From positions 9,715,501-9,779,500 of the forward strand of contig JABWDB010000009.1 of assembly GCA_019614645.1 (NCBI GenBank): DNA of 64,000 nt, written 5' to 3'. Shown here piece after piece: positions 1 to 10,429 of this stretch. Below the pieces are notes generated by a model. The model had not been told where the DNA came from. It worked only from the letters and a program-made list of their open reading frames with translations, and made no database searches. Made by a program: the position numbers and the translations under genes. Within the stretch, counting starts at the first letter, position 1, and each line of letters starts with the position of its first letter. This DNA is from Stratiolaelaps scimitus (Eukaryota; Arthropoda; Arachnida; Mesostigmata; Laelapidae).

Positions 1-688
1 GGGTTGGGTCGGCCTGATCGGCATGCGCTGTTCAACTCGGAAATCTACCGCCGCTGTTGGGGGCTCCAGTGGCGGCAGCCGGGTAGAAGATATGTAGTCG
101 ATCTTCTACAGCAAATAGCCCTGTCGTACTGCTTTTCTACCAGTAAATGTCTGCGTTGGTGATTGTCGATGGTGTTGTCTCACGACATCTCCTCGTCGCC
201 ATGTCCCTTTATTCAGATCAGTCTTTGAGCACGGTGGAGAATGGACGTCAAGGTCTTCCGCGCCTCGTGCGCCGAGTTCTTAGCCCAATTCAACGCCAAC
301 ATTCTCAGCCAACCACTACAGAGTAGGTCTACCGCTGGCAGCATTGTCGGTCGTGACGCCTGGCCGAGACGAACCGGCGATACAGAATCGACACAGTGAG
401 CAGCACTTGAGAGTGATTTGCCACGCTCAGGGAGACTTGCAGAAGTGCTGAACGACGCCGAACCCGAGCTGCGATTGTTACTGATCAAGAAGATTCCCGT
501 ATAGTCCCGGCGCTTATCGATCGGTTTTCAACTAAACGTCGCTATCCTACACACGGTCCCTGTTCGTCCACACCGTCGACTCGGGCTGCCGGCTAAATGT
601 GCAAGGTTACATATATTGGCATTCGATTAGAAGTGCACTATCGATGTGTACTATAGGGTGTACACAGCTGCGATCGGTTGAGCTAGCC

Positions 689-691
<3 letters not shown>

Positions 692-721
<30 letters not shown>
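692..721. repeat. (TA)n microsatellite
   Basis: An uninterrupted TA dinucleotide run of about 30 bases, followed at once by a short AGAC/AGAT-rich stretch. Confidence 0.95.
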
Positions 722-723
<2 letters not shown>

Positions 724-1197
724 AACAGATAGACAGATAGATCTGCAAGATACACATCATCGCACAGAGCGCTACGCGCAAATTACACGGAAGAACCTAC
801 GGAGTGAATTCCTCTCCTCTGTCGCTGTCGGCGCTCACAACGAAGATCGTCTCGACAATTGACTTTTTATTATTGCATCAAAGAACAGGAAGAGCAGTTT
901 GAGATCGATTCGAACTGAGCCATTGAGAGCTGAGGCTCGACACGACAACAGCAAACGCGCCGATGAAGACCAACTGATGGTGGCCGAAACGCCGACGAAA
1001 TGAAGGCAACCCTCAACGGGCTAATGCAGCAAAGACTATGACTAGTTGAAGGCGGCGACGAAACGTTGTCATAGTCCGACGGCTCCGGGAGAGAGAGAGA
1101 GACGGAGATCTCCTCGTGAATGGAACGCGTGCGCTTCTCGCTAAGACTTCAGGGCCAATGAAAGCGGGGTCCACTGCGAGGGCTATTCAGGATGTAT

Positions 1198-1198
<1 letters not shown>

Positions 1199-1241
<43 letters not shown>
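1199..1241. repeat. Compound (CA)n(TA)n microsatellite
   Basis: A short CA run passes directly into a pure TA run of about 30 bases. Such compound CA/TA arrays recur in the window. Confidence 0.95.
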
Positions 1242-1244
<3 letters not shown>

Positions 1245-3908
1245 AGAAGTATAAATTGAAAAATCGATAATCAAACGCTGCCTGCCGTCGCGCTCCGTCC
1301 GAACCCGAATGGCCGGTACACTACGGCGGGTAAATGCTGCTTGAATAGCAAGAAGCGGCAATCAGTGCTGCCCTGATCTCTGGCCGCCGGTGTCACTTTG
1401 TAGGTCACGGTATATGGCCAACGGCGGCAGCAGCAGCAGCAGTCCTGAATGATCGAGCAACTGGGCGGCTGCGGGAACGGCGTCCAGTGACGGTGACGGC
1501 GTTGAAATCCGAGGCTGGCCGAATGAGTGAATTCGAATGGAAGACGAGCGATGCATTTGAGGTGTTGCAGCACGATTCGGGCTTAATGGTCACGCGATTA
1601 GGTCGATTGCTGCGCAGATTTGTACCGTTCGACTGTTTGATACCTGCTGTGCACGATGGACACGGCGGCTGCGACGACGACGACGTCGACGATGAAACCC
1701 GCACGAGTTTCGAGCCGCGAGCGATGACGGTCTGAAGTTCGAGCAATTCATTCATGTCCATTTGAGCATAGGAAAACCGAAGGGAGTGCATCGTCGAAGC
1801 CTTGCAGTGCAGTGAGGGCAATACGATGATCGTTTCAACCGGTTGGGCTGTTCAGCCGTTCAGCTACAATGATATCACTGCAATTGAACTCGAACAGTGT
1901 TAAACCCATCTGTCCATGAACAAGCTGGCTATTGTGAGTATTATACCCCACCAGTATTATAGCTGTCTAATGGACAAACACATGGAGTAGCTAGATTCTG
2001 ATGAGTTGAAACTACCCCAATCAAATGTTGGTTTGCACATTTCGCGAAGCGACAAGGCAGCACGCGACAACAACAACAACACGCCAAACAGATCAAAATA
2101 ATAGTAGAAATAAATCAATCGGAAGCTCCGTGTTAACTACGATACAAGCGTTGTTGACACACAACAGATACGATCGATCGATCCCTATTCACTCGTCCAG
2201 CAAGAAGTTTGCCACGTCCGTATGCTAAACAACACAATTGGCCAACCCCGAGCAAACGACAAAGTGACCGGAGCCCTATTTTTCACGATCTCACGAAATC
2301 CGAACATTATAGCCTCTACCTGCAACAACCGTAATACCATAGTGAGGAAGGCCTACGAAGCTATAGCCGGAGGAAAGGCATGGACGACTTGAGCTATACT
2401 TAGAAAAGTAATTTCGAAATTGATTGTTATCAAGAAAATCGTTCTTCTTTTTAGCGGCAGCCACCGAATGGGGGGATTCGCTCAACGCTTCCGTTGTTCT
2501 TTACCACACACCACTATTACAGGCGGGAGGATGCTTCTTTGACGGTGGCTGGCTTGTTTAGCCTGTTTCTCGCTGTGTCGCTGGCGGTGAGATGGTTCTC
2601 CACCATCGTTCTACACCAATATACGAAAGCTACCTCGAGCGTCCGATGGAGGAGGTATCATCTCGCCTGATGAAGTGCTCAAAAATGAGTCTGCCTGAAT
2701 AGCTGCTAGCATATACCAAATAGCAGACAACTGAAGCAAAGGGGACTATGAAGCGGTCCGTCAGTCAGCCATTCGTTCATCGAGCAGCTTGTTATTTTGG
2801 CTTTTTTTTTTCTTCTTCTTCTTCTTCTTCTTTGGCATTTCCTCGCGAGCTCCACTCATCTGCACGTCCGCCTGCTGTAGTTCCCTCGGCCGGCGGACGG
2901 GACAGACAGACAGACACACAGGCAGTCTTTGAACTTGAGCAGTTCGTCCACTATCCGCTCGCGTTGGCCTCCGTTCCGTCTTCATATTCGGACGTCTTCG
3001 TCGGCCGCTTCGTTGTTCTCTCTCTCTCTCTCAGATCTAGAATGATTCTTTAGCATTTTCTGCTCACATGAGCTGGCTTCGTTTCGTATGGACACGGGCT
3101 GGTGTATGCGCGAAACTGTCCAGTATCCTTGCCACTGGCTGACTCACTGATTGAGCGAGTGAGCGTCGGTTGTGTGTGCGTGTGTGTGTGTGTATCTGCC
3201 GAAGACGCGGTGCTTTCTCGCGCGGGTTTCAACTCGACTGCTGTCTCAATGCTTGCCCAGTGTGTCAGTCCAGTGAGGCTGTGGCGGTCGACTGTGGCAC
3301 TCGGCCCGTCGTCGTCGCGGAATGAATCAATGCAAGGCAGAGCGCAACAGGCAAACCAGAGCAAACGCCAGCAGAAACGCCACGTACCGAGCTGGCGGCA
3401 TTACTTGAACTGCTGAGTGTCCCAGAAGCCGCCCAGCTGTTCATTACAATTGAGCGGCACGCAGCTCGGAGTGGTCCAATGGCAACGGCCACGCAAAGGT
3501 GGACGCCGCCGCAGTCGTAGACAGAGTCAGCCCGCCACCAGTCGGGCGCCAGCCTGCGATCGCGTTCTCGAAGGTTCGTGCCGGCGGCGGCGGCGGCGGC
3601 TGTGTCGGTGGAAGTCTTCGACAGCCGCCGGCGGACGCAGCGGCTGTAGCCATTGCCAGCCAAACGTTCCCTGTTCGTCGTAACTTCTTGCGCAGAAGTT
3701 ACTTCGTAGGCCGTTCACCCGAACGGGCCGCGGTGACGGCGTCGGCCAGACAGAACAACTTGTTTCGAAGCCCTTTCGAACCAATGAGTGGTGATACAAG
3801 GAGAAACGATCAAACGAACGAAATATTATAGCTAGCGGCAGGCAGCAGGAGCGACTACGATGTTTTGAGCGGCCTCAAAATATACTCCCTTCTCCCCATC
3901 CCCATAGT

Positions 3909-3909
<1 letters not shown>

Positions 3910-3939
<30 letters not shown>
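3910..3939. repeat. (AT)n microsatellite
   Basis: A pure AT dinucleotide run of about 30 bases lying beside a GC-rich segment. Confidence 0.95.
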
Positions 3940-3941
<2 letters not shown>

Positions 3942-4202
3942 AGTTCCGTTACAATCGCACGTTGGCTGCCGGTCATACGGGTGGTCAGACGACGGCAGCC
4001 GGACGAACGGCCAGATACCCCGAGTAGTTAGTTTTTCAGTTGATCGAGCACGTGTCAGTACTCGCCGTGGCATCAGCAGCACCAGTATGGTCGTGGATAT
4101 GAGAAGCAGAAATGTGGAAGCTACCAGAAGAAAATGCAGAAGAAGGTCGAAATCACGAGCGGAATCTGTCGGTCGCCGCACATCCGAGAAAGACACATCA
4201 TG

Positions 4203-4281
4203 CTGTTCTTGTTGTTGATGTTGCTGTTATTGTTGTTGTTGTTGTTATTATTGATGCTGTTGTTGTTGCTGTTGTTGTTGA
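4203..4281. repeat. TTG/CTG-rich trinucleotide tract
   Basis: An imperfect trinucleotide array of TTG units with interspersed CTG, ATG and TTA. On the minus strand it reads as polyasparagine and on the plus strand as polyleucine, which creates spurious ORFs in this area. Confidence 0.9.
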
Positions 4282-6037
4282 TGAAGATGATCATGAACGG
4301 ATCTATTTTTGATTTGCTGCTAAAAACAGTGGTCCCGGTGGTGTGCACCGCCCTGTGCAGATGACGAAAAAAAACCGTTGATTTGTATTTGCCCTCACTC
4401 TTCGGTGAGTGCATTAGTAGTTACAGTATCGAAATCTGTTTACGATGGTGATAAGCAGGTAACGCGAGCGAGATGTGCCGTTGAGAGTTAGGTGCAAATG
4501 GCATAGCAAATATTATTGGCGGGGGCGGGAGTGTAGATGACGGAGGAAACAGCTTTTGATAATGCGCTAGCACAAGTAGGTGTCGGGCTATTTTATGAAT
4601 TTCGGTATCTCAGCTTAGGCAGGAATTTGTGAGGGCTCATGCTACTGTCTCTCAGCCTATATATATATATATATATATACGATCCTAGTGCCGTTAGGTC
4701 CTGAAGATAAAGAGGGGTTGGCCTCGATCTCTCTGGCTGGCGCGAGGATCGGAGATGCGACTACGTGAGGTAATCTATCTCCTCAACTCGCGTTGCTCGA
4801 AGACGCGCATCGCTGTGCTGAGGTGCAGTGCTGCGCATCAACAGCGCGAATCTGTTGATCACTAATCACTTCTCACCGTTTCTAGCCAATAAGCCTCGTT
4901 CTATCACAATATGGCGCGCTTGCAAATTCACAGACTTAAGCAAGGCCATCACTAGACCTGCTACCGGAGCGACTATCAGTGAGGCCGTCTGTCTTGAGCA
5001 AACATACACAAATTATCGAGGTTGAAAAAGGAGTTTCATCCCGTTTCAACGAAACTGCCGTTCAGCCGAGGTATTGACGAACGCCTTTACTGTTTGCCGC
5101 TGCGCGCTATGGCTTCTGCCGTTCAGAGTAACAAGGAGAACTTCATAATTTCTCCGTGAATCTCACAATTCTTATATACCCTTCGTCCTTAATCACTTCA
5201 AAGGGCAGTGGCACTTTCGTCCTATTTTAGGTATAAGGACGTTGTGTCACAACTGCTTCGTTGTGTAGGTTAGGTTCGTGTCACCTTGAAGCGAAGTTCT
5301 AGCTTTGTTATTATTGAGCAAACAAATCCAAGTTGGGGTTGCAGCACGTGCCGTTTCCTCGTTCTCGAGAGAATTATTTAGCGACATTTGTTCGTTAGAA
5401 CCTCTGCAACGTTTTGCTCAATTTTCAAGCCGAACAACGGAACGGCAAAGCTACGATCTGCAGTTAAATCGCGATCAGGCAGCTTTCAAGTAAATGTGGT
5501 CACCCGTTATAATCTGTCCCCACAGACCCCCCCCCCCCGGCACAGACTCTCGCATGATTATCGCATCTATGCTGCGGGTGGGGCACATTTCCATCGCGGA
5601 AATATTGGCCGAATACATGACATCTCGCATGTGAGTGCCTAAAGCGAAAGGAAGTGGTAGCAATGGGGGGACTTCGTATAAAATGGCATTGTAAAAAAGC
5701 GGGCGATTTTACGAAGCGCCGCCCTAGCCGTCGTTTTTCTGAGGGAATTTGCTGGCGTGAGTATGCTCTCGTATGAAGTTGGTCCAATGAAAAATTGGTC
5801 TAAACCAAATTCAAGCGCAGTTTTCTTCCAAGTTGAAACCCCAACTAAACAATACTCAATGTACACGAGTACAATTGCCGCTCGAGTTAGCCCTTGTTAA
5901 AATGGAGAAATAAGAATTGTGTGACGAGATTGGCCCTGTCTACCTAGTATTATATGTATCTACTAATGGTAGCTGGTAAACGACAAACAGGCGAAATTCA
6001 TTCATTGTTTGCTTGCACATCTTCTCACGATGATGCA

Positions 6038-6043
6038 TTTATT
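6038..6043 (-). terminator. Possible poly(A) signal of the 6.5-kb gene
   Basis: On the minus strand this reads AATAAA, about 440 bases after the stop codon of the membrane-protein gene. It lies in an AT-rich stretch suitable for 3' end formation. The hexamer is common in AT-rich DNA, so the assignment to this gene is an inference from position and strand. Confidence 0.35.
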
Positions 6044-6482
6044 ATTTCAATATCGTTACGATTATTATATTACTTTATAATAAGTTATTATGCTTGCTTT
6101 TCTTTTATATAGATCTATACGTTTGCGTGACATTTACAAAGGCGTTCGTTCATATCATAATAAATACTTTAAGGCACTATTGCAACAGGAACAGTATGTA
6201 CAGTGGGTCATCCTCCCTCGCGCTGGTTTGTGTCGAGATGGCCAATCACGTCACGAGGTAATGCGGACCTCGGGGATGTTCATCGCCGAGACCCGAGTCT
6301 TCTAGTCCCCTTCGAGAAATCCTTGTTTTTCTTCTGTCGTCGAAACTAAAGTAGATGTAGATCACGTGGGATGTGCTGGCCCTTCATCATCGTCGGCGAC
6401 GTCGTTGAGGCGGCTGATTTCGAACGAGTGCCGAACGTGGTTCGATTTGGTGCGTTGACTAGTTCCGTCCACGGGACCCACC

Positions 6483-6863
6483 CTAGCTCATGGTCCGGTA
6501 CAGCTCCATCGTTCGCAGCTGCTGAAATTGGTTGAGCTGTGACGCCGTGATGTGCAATACGGTGGCACATGCGACGGCGAAGATGCAAAGAATGGCACAG
6601 AGGAAGATCCAGAAGGCGTAGTCCTTGCGAGGCGCCAAAAAACCGGGGGCAGGCTCGGGTTTTCCGAGCTCGATACGGATCGGTACGTATAGTCCCATCT
6701 CAAGCAGGTCGGTCTGGTCGCGGCCGGACACATTCGGCAGGACGACCGGACTGAGTGGGGCCTTTGGTGACGTCGGCGTTGGTGGGACACTGATGAAAGT
6801 GTCGTCGAGGTTGTCCATCTTCGAGTACGAAGGCAGTGTGTGCGGCGCGAGCTTGGCGAACAT
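6483..6863 (-). CDS. Small single-pass membrane protein, 126 aa, unrecognised family
   Basis: I do not recognise the family. The N-terminal half is hydrophilic and proline-rich, with clustered Thr-Pro and Ser-Pro sites (around residues 29-39) of the kind used by proline-directed kinases. One strongly hydrophobic segment follows at about residues 83-105, preceded by Arg-Lys-Asp at 79-81, and then a polar Gln-rich tail of about 20 residues ending in a stop. The basic residues before the segment suggest the N-terminus is cytosolic and the C-terminus extracellular or lumenal. Third codon positions are overwhelmingly G or C, the best coding composition in the window. The start has an A at -3 and an in-frame stop 69 bases upstream (6933-6935). 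A TATA box and initiator lie upstream on the same strand. An alternative is that this is a later exon: a pyrimidine-rich tract ending in CACCAG places a possible splice acceptor at 6901-6902. Confidence 0.72.
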   Translation of the reverse strand: MFAKLAPHTLPSYSKMDNLDDTFISVPPTPTSPKAPLSPVVLPNVSGRDQTDLLEMGLYVPIRIELGKPEPAPGFLAPRKDYAFWIFLCAILCIFAVACATVLHITASQLNQFQQLRTMELYRTMS

Positions 6864-7019
6864 TGTGGCGGATCGATCAGCTGCTTTCTCGGTAGCTGAT
6901 CTGGTGGGTAGAACACAAGAAGCGAGGAAGCTTCAACAAGGCTAGTAGCAGTATAAGTATCCAAGAGTGCGCACTGAGCTCGACGAAAGGCTCGAGGTTT
7001 TCGAGGTTTGCCTGAGGTG

Positions 7020-7055
7020 CAATGATACTCGGCCTTTGGTTCGCTCGCCTTTTAT
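7020..7055 (-). promoter_or_regulatory. TATA box plus initiator for the minus-strand membrane-protein gene
   Basis: On the minus strand an ATAAAAGG box occupies 7048-7055. About 32 bases downstream lies a TCATTG initiator-like element at 7020-7025, which would place the start near 7023. That spacing is what RNA polymerase II TATA promoters use. GC-rich elements and a CCACTCAGTGGG palindrome lie just upstream. The predicted 5' leader is about 160 bases before the ATG at 6863. This is inferred from sequence only. Confidence 0.5.
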
Positions 7056-7233
7056 GGCTCTCGTCAGACGAGGTAGAGGAGGAGGCGGAGCCAGTGAGTT
7101 ACCCACTGAGTGGGTGAGGAGGAAGTTGAGGCTGAACTACCTCACAGCCTGAGGGAGCTGCCTGAGAAACTGGGGTTGCTTTTCGAGCTGCGCCGTACAA
7201 GCATGCTACCGTACTAGCGTAGGATACAACCTA

Positions 7234-7643
7234 CTATCGCCTGATGTCGGGTGCCGAAGCCGAACCAACCGTACTAGCCTCCTGCCAGTACAACTTGGCT
7301 CCTTGGGTCTTCGTAGCCGGTCGCGCAGTCGTCCTGCATGGCGGAGTGAGGAGTGTTCGCCGTCCGATGTCGGGTCTCGCTCCGGGCCTGGGACCGAGTC
7401 TGAGAGCTTCGCGACGCGTGCGTTCCCACGCGATGAGAAGCAGATCTTCTTTGTCTGGCTCGAGCAGATTGAGCGACACATTTTCGAGACTCTGGGGACC
7501 TCGCGACGCGACTTCGCTGATGGTGGAGCGGCTTGCAACGCGCAAGCGAATACCGGACCCCAGCATTGCAATGGGATTACAACGTTCGCTGTACAGATAT
7601 ACCAGATACGGTGGAGGTATGATGTTACTGTCGTACGATTTCA
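7234..7643. other. Exon-like block with open frames on both strands
   Basis: A GC-rich block in which both strands look coding. On the minus strand, a branch-like CTAAT and pyrimidine stretch end in CCTGCAG (acceptor at 7644-7645) and lead into an open frame of about 135 codons ending at 7234. That frame contains a leucine-rich acidic segment (NLLEPDKEDLLLIAWERT). On the plus strand, a frame open from 7303 with a helix-like stretch (RDEKQIFFVWLEQIERHIFETL, of which the first 20 residues are the most regular) ends at a strong donor, TGGAG|GTATGA, at 7616/7617. At most one is likely to be real. The block lies just upstream of the 6.5-kb gene promoter, so it could be an upstream exon, a divergent neighbour or neither. 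Confidence 0.3.
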
Positions 7644-7904
7644 CTGCAGGATGATTAGAACAACCAGCCTTTTACGTACCGACGTCAAACTATACGCCTG
7701 CTAAAGCGTCTCCCGTTTCAGACAGCATTTACTGTAAAATTTACATCATTTTCCAGATCTTGGCACAATTGCACAGTCCAATTGTACGCTTTGCTCCACC
7801 CGCTCTCAAGTGCTGGATAATACAAATGTCGGTTAGCTGTGTCTCTCGGCATCGCCGATCGTGGGAACGGGTCCGCTGACCTCCTGAGCCTCCAGCAGAA
7901 CACT

Positions 7905-8990
7905 TATTTGATTACAGTCTATCTACCACTACCACCATTCGGACGAGGACCAGGACGGAATGGGGGTGCCGGGGGCCGCTGCTGCTGGCTGCCCGTCCGT
8001 ATCGCGCGGGTTGTGTATGAGCCCCAGATGTGCGCAAGTCGTCCAGCAGCAGCAAGAAGCATTGTGTCTTGGCAGGGCCACAAGCCTGCTGCTTTCCGCC
8101 GTGCGCTGATGCTACAGGGCCGAGGCGGCGGTGGTGCCGCCGCCGCCGTTGCCGAATTGAACTGAAGACGAACTGGCAGATAGCCTAGATCCTACTTCGA
8201 GAGTCGACCTGGACTCGGCGGAGGCAGTGGTCGGCCGACCCGGCAGTCAGGTGGCGGCGGGTGGCGAGTGGCGAGCACGAGGCAGCCCGCAAGGAGCGAA
8301 TGAAGCAACTATAGTGCGAAGTGCGAACGGCGGAGAAACACACAAGTAGTTATGATGACGGTGGCGACGGTCGTGGGGAGAGGCTGAGTAGAGGCAAGGT
8401 GTTCTGCCAGCCGGCAGACGCAGGCCGCCTGGACCGGCCGCCTGGTCTCGTGGAGCTCACGAGCAGGCACGGGGCCAAGAATGACATGACGAAGGCCGAA
8501 CGCCGGCAAGCAACCAGCAACAAGGAACGACAACACCGCGTAAGGTTAGAACGAGATCGAAGCGCTGACGATAAAGAATGCACAGAGAGAGAGAGAGAGA
8601 AGAAATACACTGAGAAGCAGCCTCTTACTAAAGAAGAAGACGACGAAGAAAAAGAAGAAGGATAAAGAAAAATAGAATAAAGTCGTCGGAGTACGAGCCG
8701 CAGAGTCTGCTGGACGAACTGTAGGCTGCCAGAGTCCGCCGCCCGGCTGACGGGCACCGAAGCTCAGCGAGACGCGTGGGAAACACGCGCGCGCACGTCA
8801 CGAGAGAGAGAGACCTTAAAGGCATTGGCATACGGTGGCTTTAACAGTATAGACAGGCAGACGGCAGATAGCGAACAGCATAACTGACCGTTGCAACAGT
8901 CCTTGGGACTTCTGTCGATTAAAGGTTGGCCTGATGCGGGATGGACGCGAGAGGAGATATTGGGTGTAGTGGCGTTCATTTATTCGATTT
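7905..8990. other. Spacer, purine- and GC-rich, no supported gene
   Basis: It contains GA-rich simple sequence (around 8585-8670) and a GCC/GCG-rich patch near 8.1 kb. ORFs here are low-complexity and occur in several frames at once, and I found no convincing start, splice site or domain. Confidence 0.5.
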
Positions 8991-8995
8991 GTTAG

Positions 8996-9057
8996 CCTTC
9001 TATTTGGATTTGAAGTTTGGCTTGGGCCAGTGCCGAACTTCAAATCCAAATAGAAGG
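8996..9057. repeat. Near-perfect 26-bp inverted repeat (hairpin)
   Basis: The left arm spans 8996-9021 and the right arm 9032-9057, separated by a 10-base loop. The arms are exact reverse complements apart from one position, which would be a G-U pair in RNA transcribed from the plus strand. The total length of 62 bases is in the range of animal microRNA precursors. The near-absence of bulges is also what a recently formed inverted duplication or a tiny MITE would show. No similar copy was noticed elsewhere in the window. Confidence 0.9.
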
Positions 9058-9420
9058 GCGAACTCTTAGTTACACTACAGGTTAGTAGTGTCATTGGTTA
9101 TTCTCGCGAAAATTCCCCCTCGTTTCGTTATTGGCTGAACGCGACAGTGCAGATAAAAAGGGGTCGACTTGGAGCCATATGCCCAAGATCGTGTTTACAT
9201 TAAATGATTGCTGACATTGACAAAATATCATCACTAATGTAGGTATGTTGATCGTTTTTGTAGTACACTGCAACGGTGCGATTTGCTTACACAGGGCCCC
9301 AAAGGGATATATATATATATAGATATTCATCTGCCCATGTTTTAGCCAAGAACCGATTTATTCAATCTTGCGCATTCCCCCTCGTCTTCGATAGAACTTC
9401 GATAAAGTTCTCCACTCGAG

Positions 9421-9440
9421 TGCCATTAACTGCCATTAAC
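9421..9440 (+). repeat. Exact tandem duplication of a 10-mer
   Basis: TGCCATTAAC occurs twice in tandem, immediately before the point where the LINE reverse-transcriptase frame becomes recognisable. It may be a microduplication formed at the 5' integration junction, or within the degenerate catalytic-site codons of the element. Confidence 0.9.
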
Positions 9441-10201
9441 TACTGCTTGCGATAGAGAAAGTGGAGTATGTAGTAAAGATTTTTGGGAGATTTGGTCTAG
9501 TCGTCAATGCGGGGAAAACCTGCCTTACTCTGTTTTGTACACCTCAGAGAAGGAGACCGGTAGACTCAGTTCTATTTTGTGGTGAGCAGGTGTCGTTATC
9601 GGATACGGCTAAATGCCTCGGTCTTCTGTTGCATAAGCATCTCAAATGGTCTGCCCATTTGAGAGCTATCACTCCTAAATGCTACGCTGTAATTGCTCGC
9701 ATTCGACGTCTTCGAGAGCTTGGATTTCCGAAGAATTGCCTCTTGCTTGTCTACAATTCCTTGCTAACACCGACGTTGGGATATGTCATGTCCATTTGGG
9801 GCAATGGATATAAAGAGGTAGTAGATAGAGGGAGAGTAATTCAAAATGATGCACTTCGAGCAGTGTTTGGAAGGTCCCGCAGAGAGTCTGTTGCCGACAT
9901 CTATGGCAGGTACAGACTCCTCACCGTGGATAAGTTAAGTCAGGTTTCCACCGCGATTCTGGCTTTCAAAATGATCAAGGGTATAATCCCGTCCGATGTC
10001 GCGTTCCCCATTGTGGCCGTCGACAGAAAAACTTCTCGCCGGGCAACAGAGTTTGCACTACCTACAGCCGTCAGGGTAACTACTTGCCAGTCTCTGGCTT
10101 ATCAGATGCCGTTGCTTTGGAGCTCGCTCCCGAAGGAGGTTAGGGAGCTCACATCTACCAGGAAGTTTGCCAAGGAGATAAAGAAAATATTGCAGTTATA
10201 A
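9440..10201 (+). pseudogene. LINE reverse transcriptase, C-terminal fragment
   Basis: The open frame reads LLLAIEKVEYVVKIFGRFGL, then GLVVNAGKT, the conserved post-catalytic G-x-x-N-x-x-KT motif of non-LTR reverse transcriptases. It continues with a CLGLLLHKHLKWSAHL segment, matching the usual YLGV..D..L.W..HI motif, and the YNSLLTPTLGY thumb region. The palm domain, catalytic Asp-Asp and any endonuclease or ORF1 are missing. A stop lies directly upstream at 9437-9439. The retained 254 codons contain no stop or frameshift, so the insertion is not very old. It cannot encode an active enzyme. The C-terminal part ends in a lysine-rich helix before the TAA. Confidence 0.85.
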
Positions 10202-10365
10202 TGTTATATAATTGTGTGAATTGAATAGCCTGAACATTGTGAATTGTAAATAATTTGAGTGAATGTAAATATCTGTTGACAGAATAATCGATTATAATTG
10301 TGAAATCGTAATTGCATGAACAATTTGGTGATAATACACTCTTACTTTTACTCTATTTTTTAATC

Positions 10366-10426
10366 GAGAACTTAAGCATTGTAAAATTGCAGTTCCGGAA
10401 ATAAACCGCAAATGTTATGTTATGTT
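10366..10426 (+). repeat. LINE 3' tail, copy A
   Basis: The segment GAGCATTGTAAAA-like, then CAGTTCC, then AATAAACC closes the LINE. Closely related tails without the RT frame occur at 11624, 45041 and 46451, all on the plus strand. Copy A differs from the rest after AATAAACC, where it carries ATGTT repeats. Confidence 0.7.
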
Positions 10427-10429
10427 AAC

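Larger units (their letters stand above)
1..6000. other. Spacer without a supportable gene
   Basis: I found no convincing gene here. The stretch holds several AT and CA/TA microsatellites, a TTG-rich tract near 4.2 kb and a GC-rich patch at about 3.4-3.8 kb that keeps several frames open on both strands through composition alone. Short ORFs at 242-394 (plus) and 213-488 (minus) overlap and share the same third codon positions, so composition cannot separate them. Confidence 0.6.
9440..10426 (+). mobile_element. 5'-truncated non-LTR retrotransposon (LINE), 3' end preserved
   Basis: The fragment begins in the reverse transcriptase just after the position of the catalytic YADD box. It retains the rest of the RT and the C-terminal region, then a short 3' UTR with AATAAA at 10400-10405 and a terminal array of ATGTT units ending near 10426. 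5' truncation with an intact 3' end is the normal product of target-primed reverse transcription. The C-terminal pattern (a YNSLL...WGN segment, then FAKEIKK near the end) resembles CR1/L2-group elements. The clade is a recollection of family patterns, not a search result. Confidence 0.85.

Noticed and set aside
213..488. Minus-strand peptide (LLCSGWLRMLALNWAK) recalling a nuclear-receptor ligand-binding helix
   Set aside because: The resemblance is a few residues only, flanking helices do not fit, and the start is TTG. The plus strand has an equally good frame (MDVKVFRASCAEFLAQFNAN).
5262..5275. GGTTAGGTT near 5.27 kb as a telomere-like repeat
   Set aside because: Only about one and a half units; not an array.
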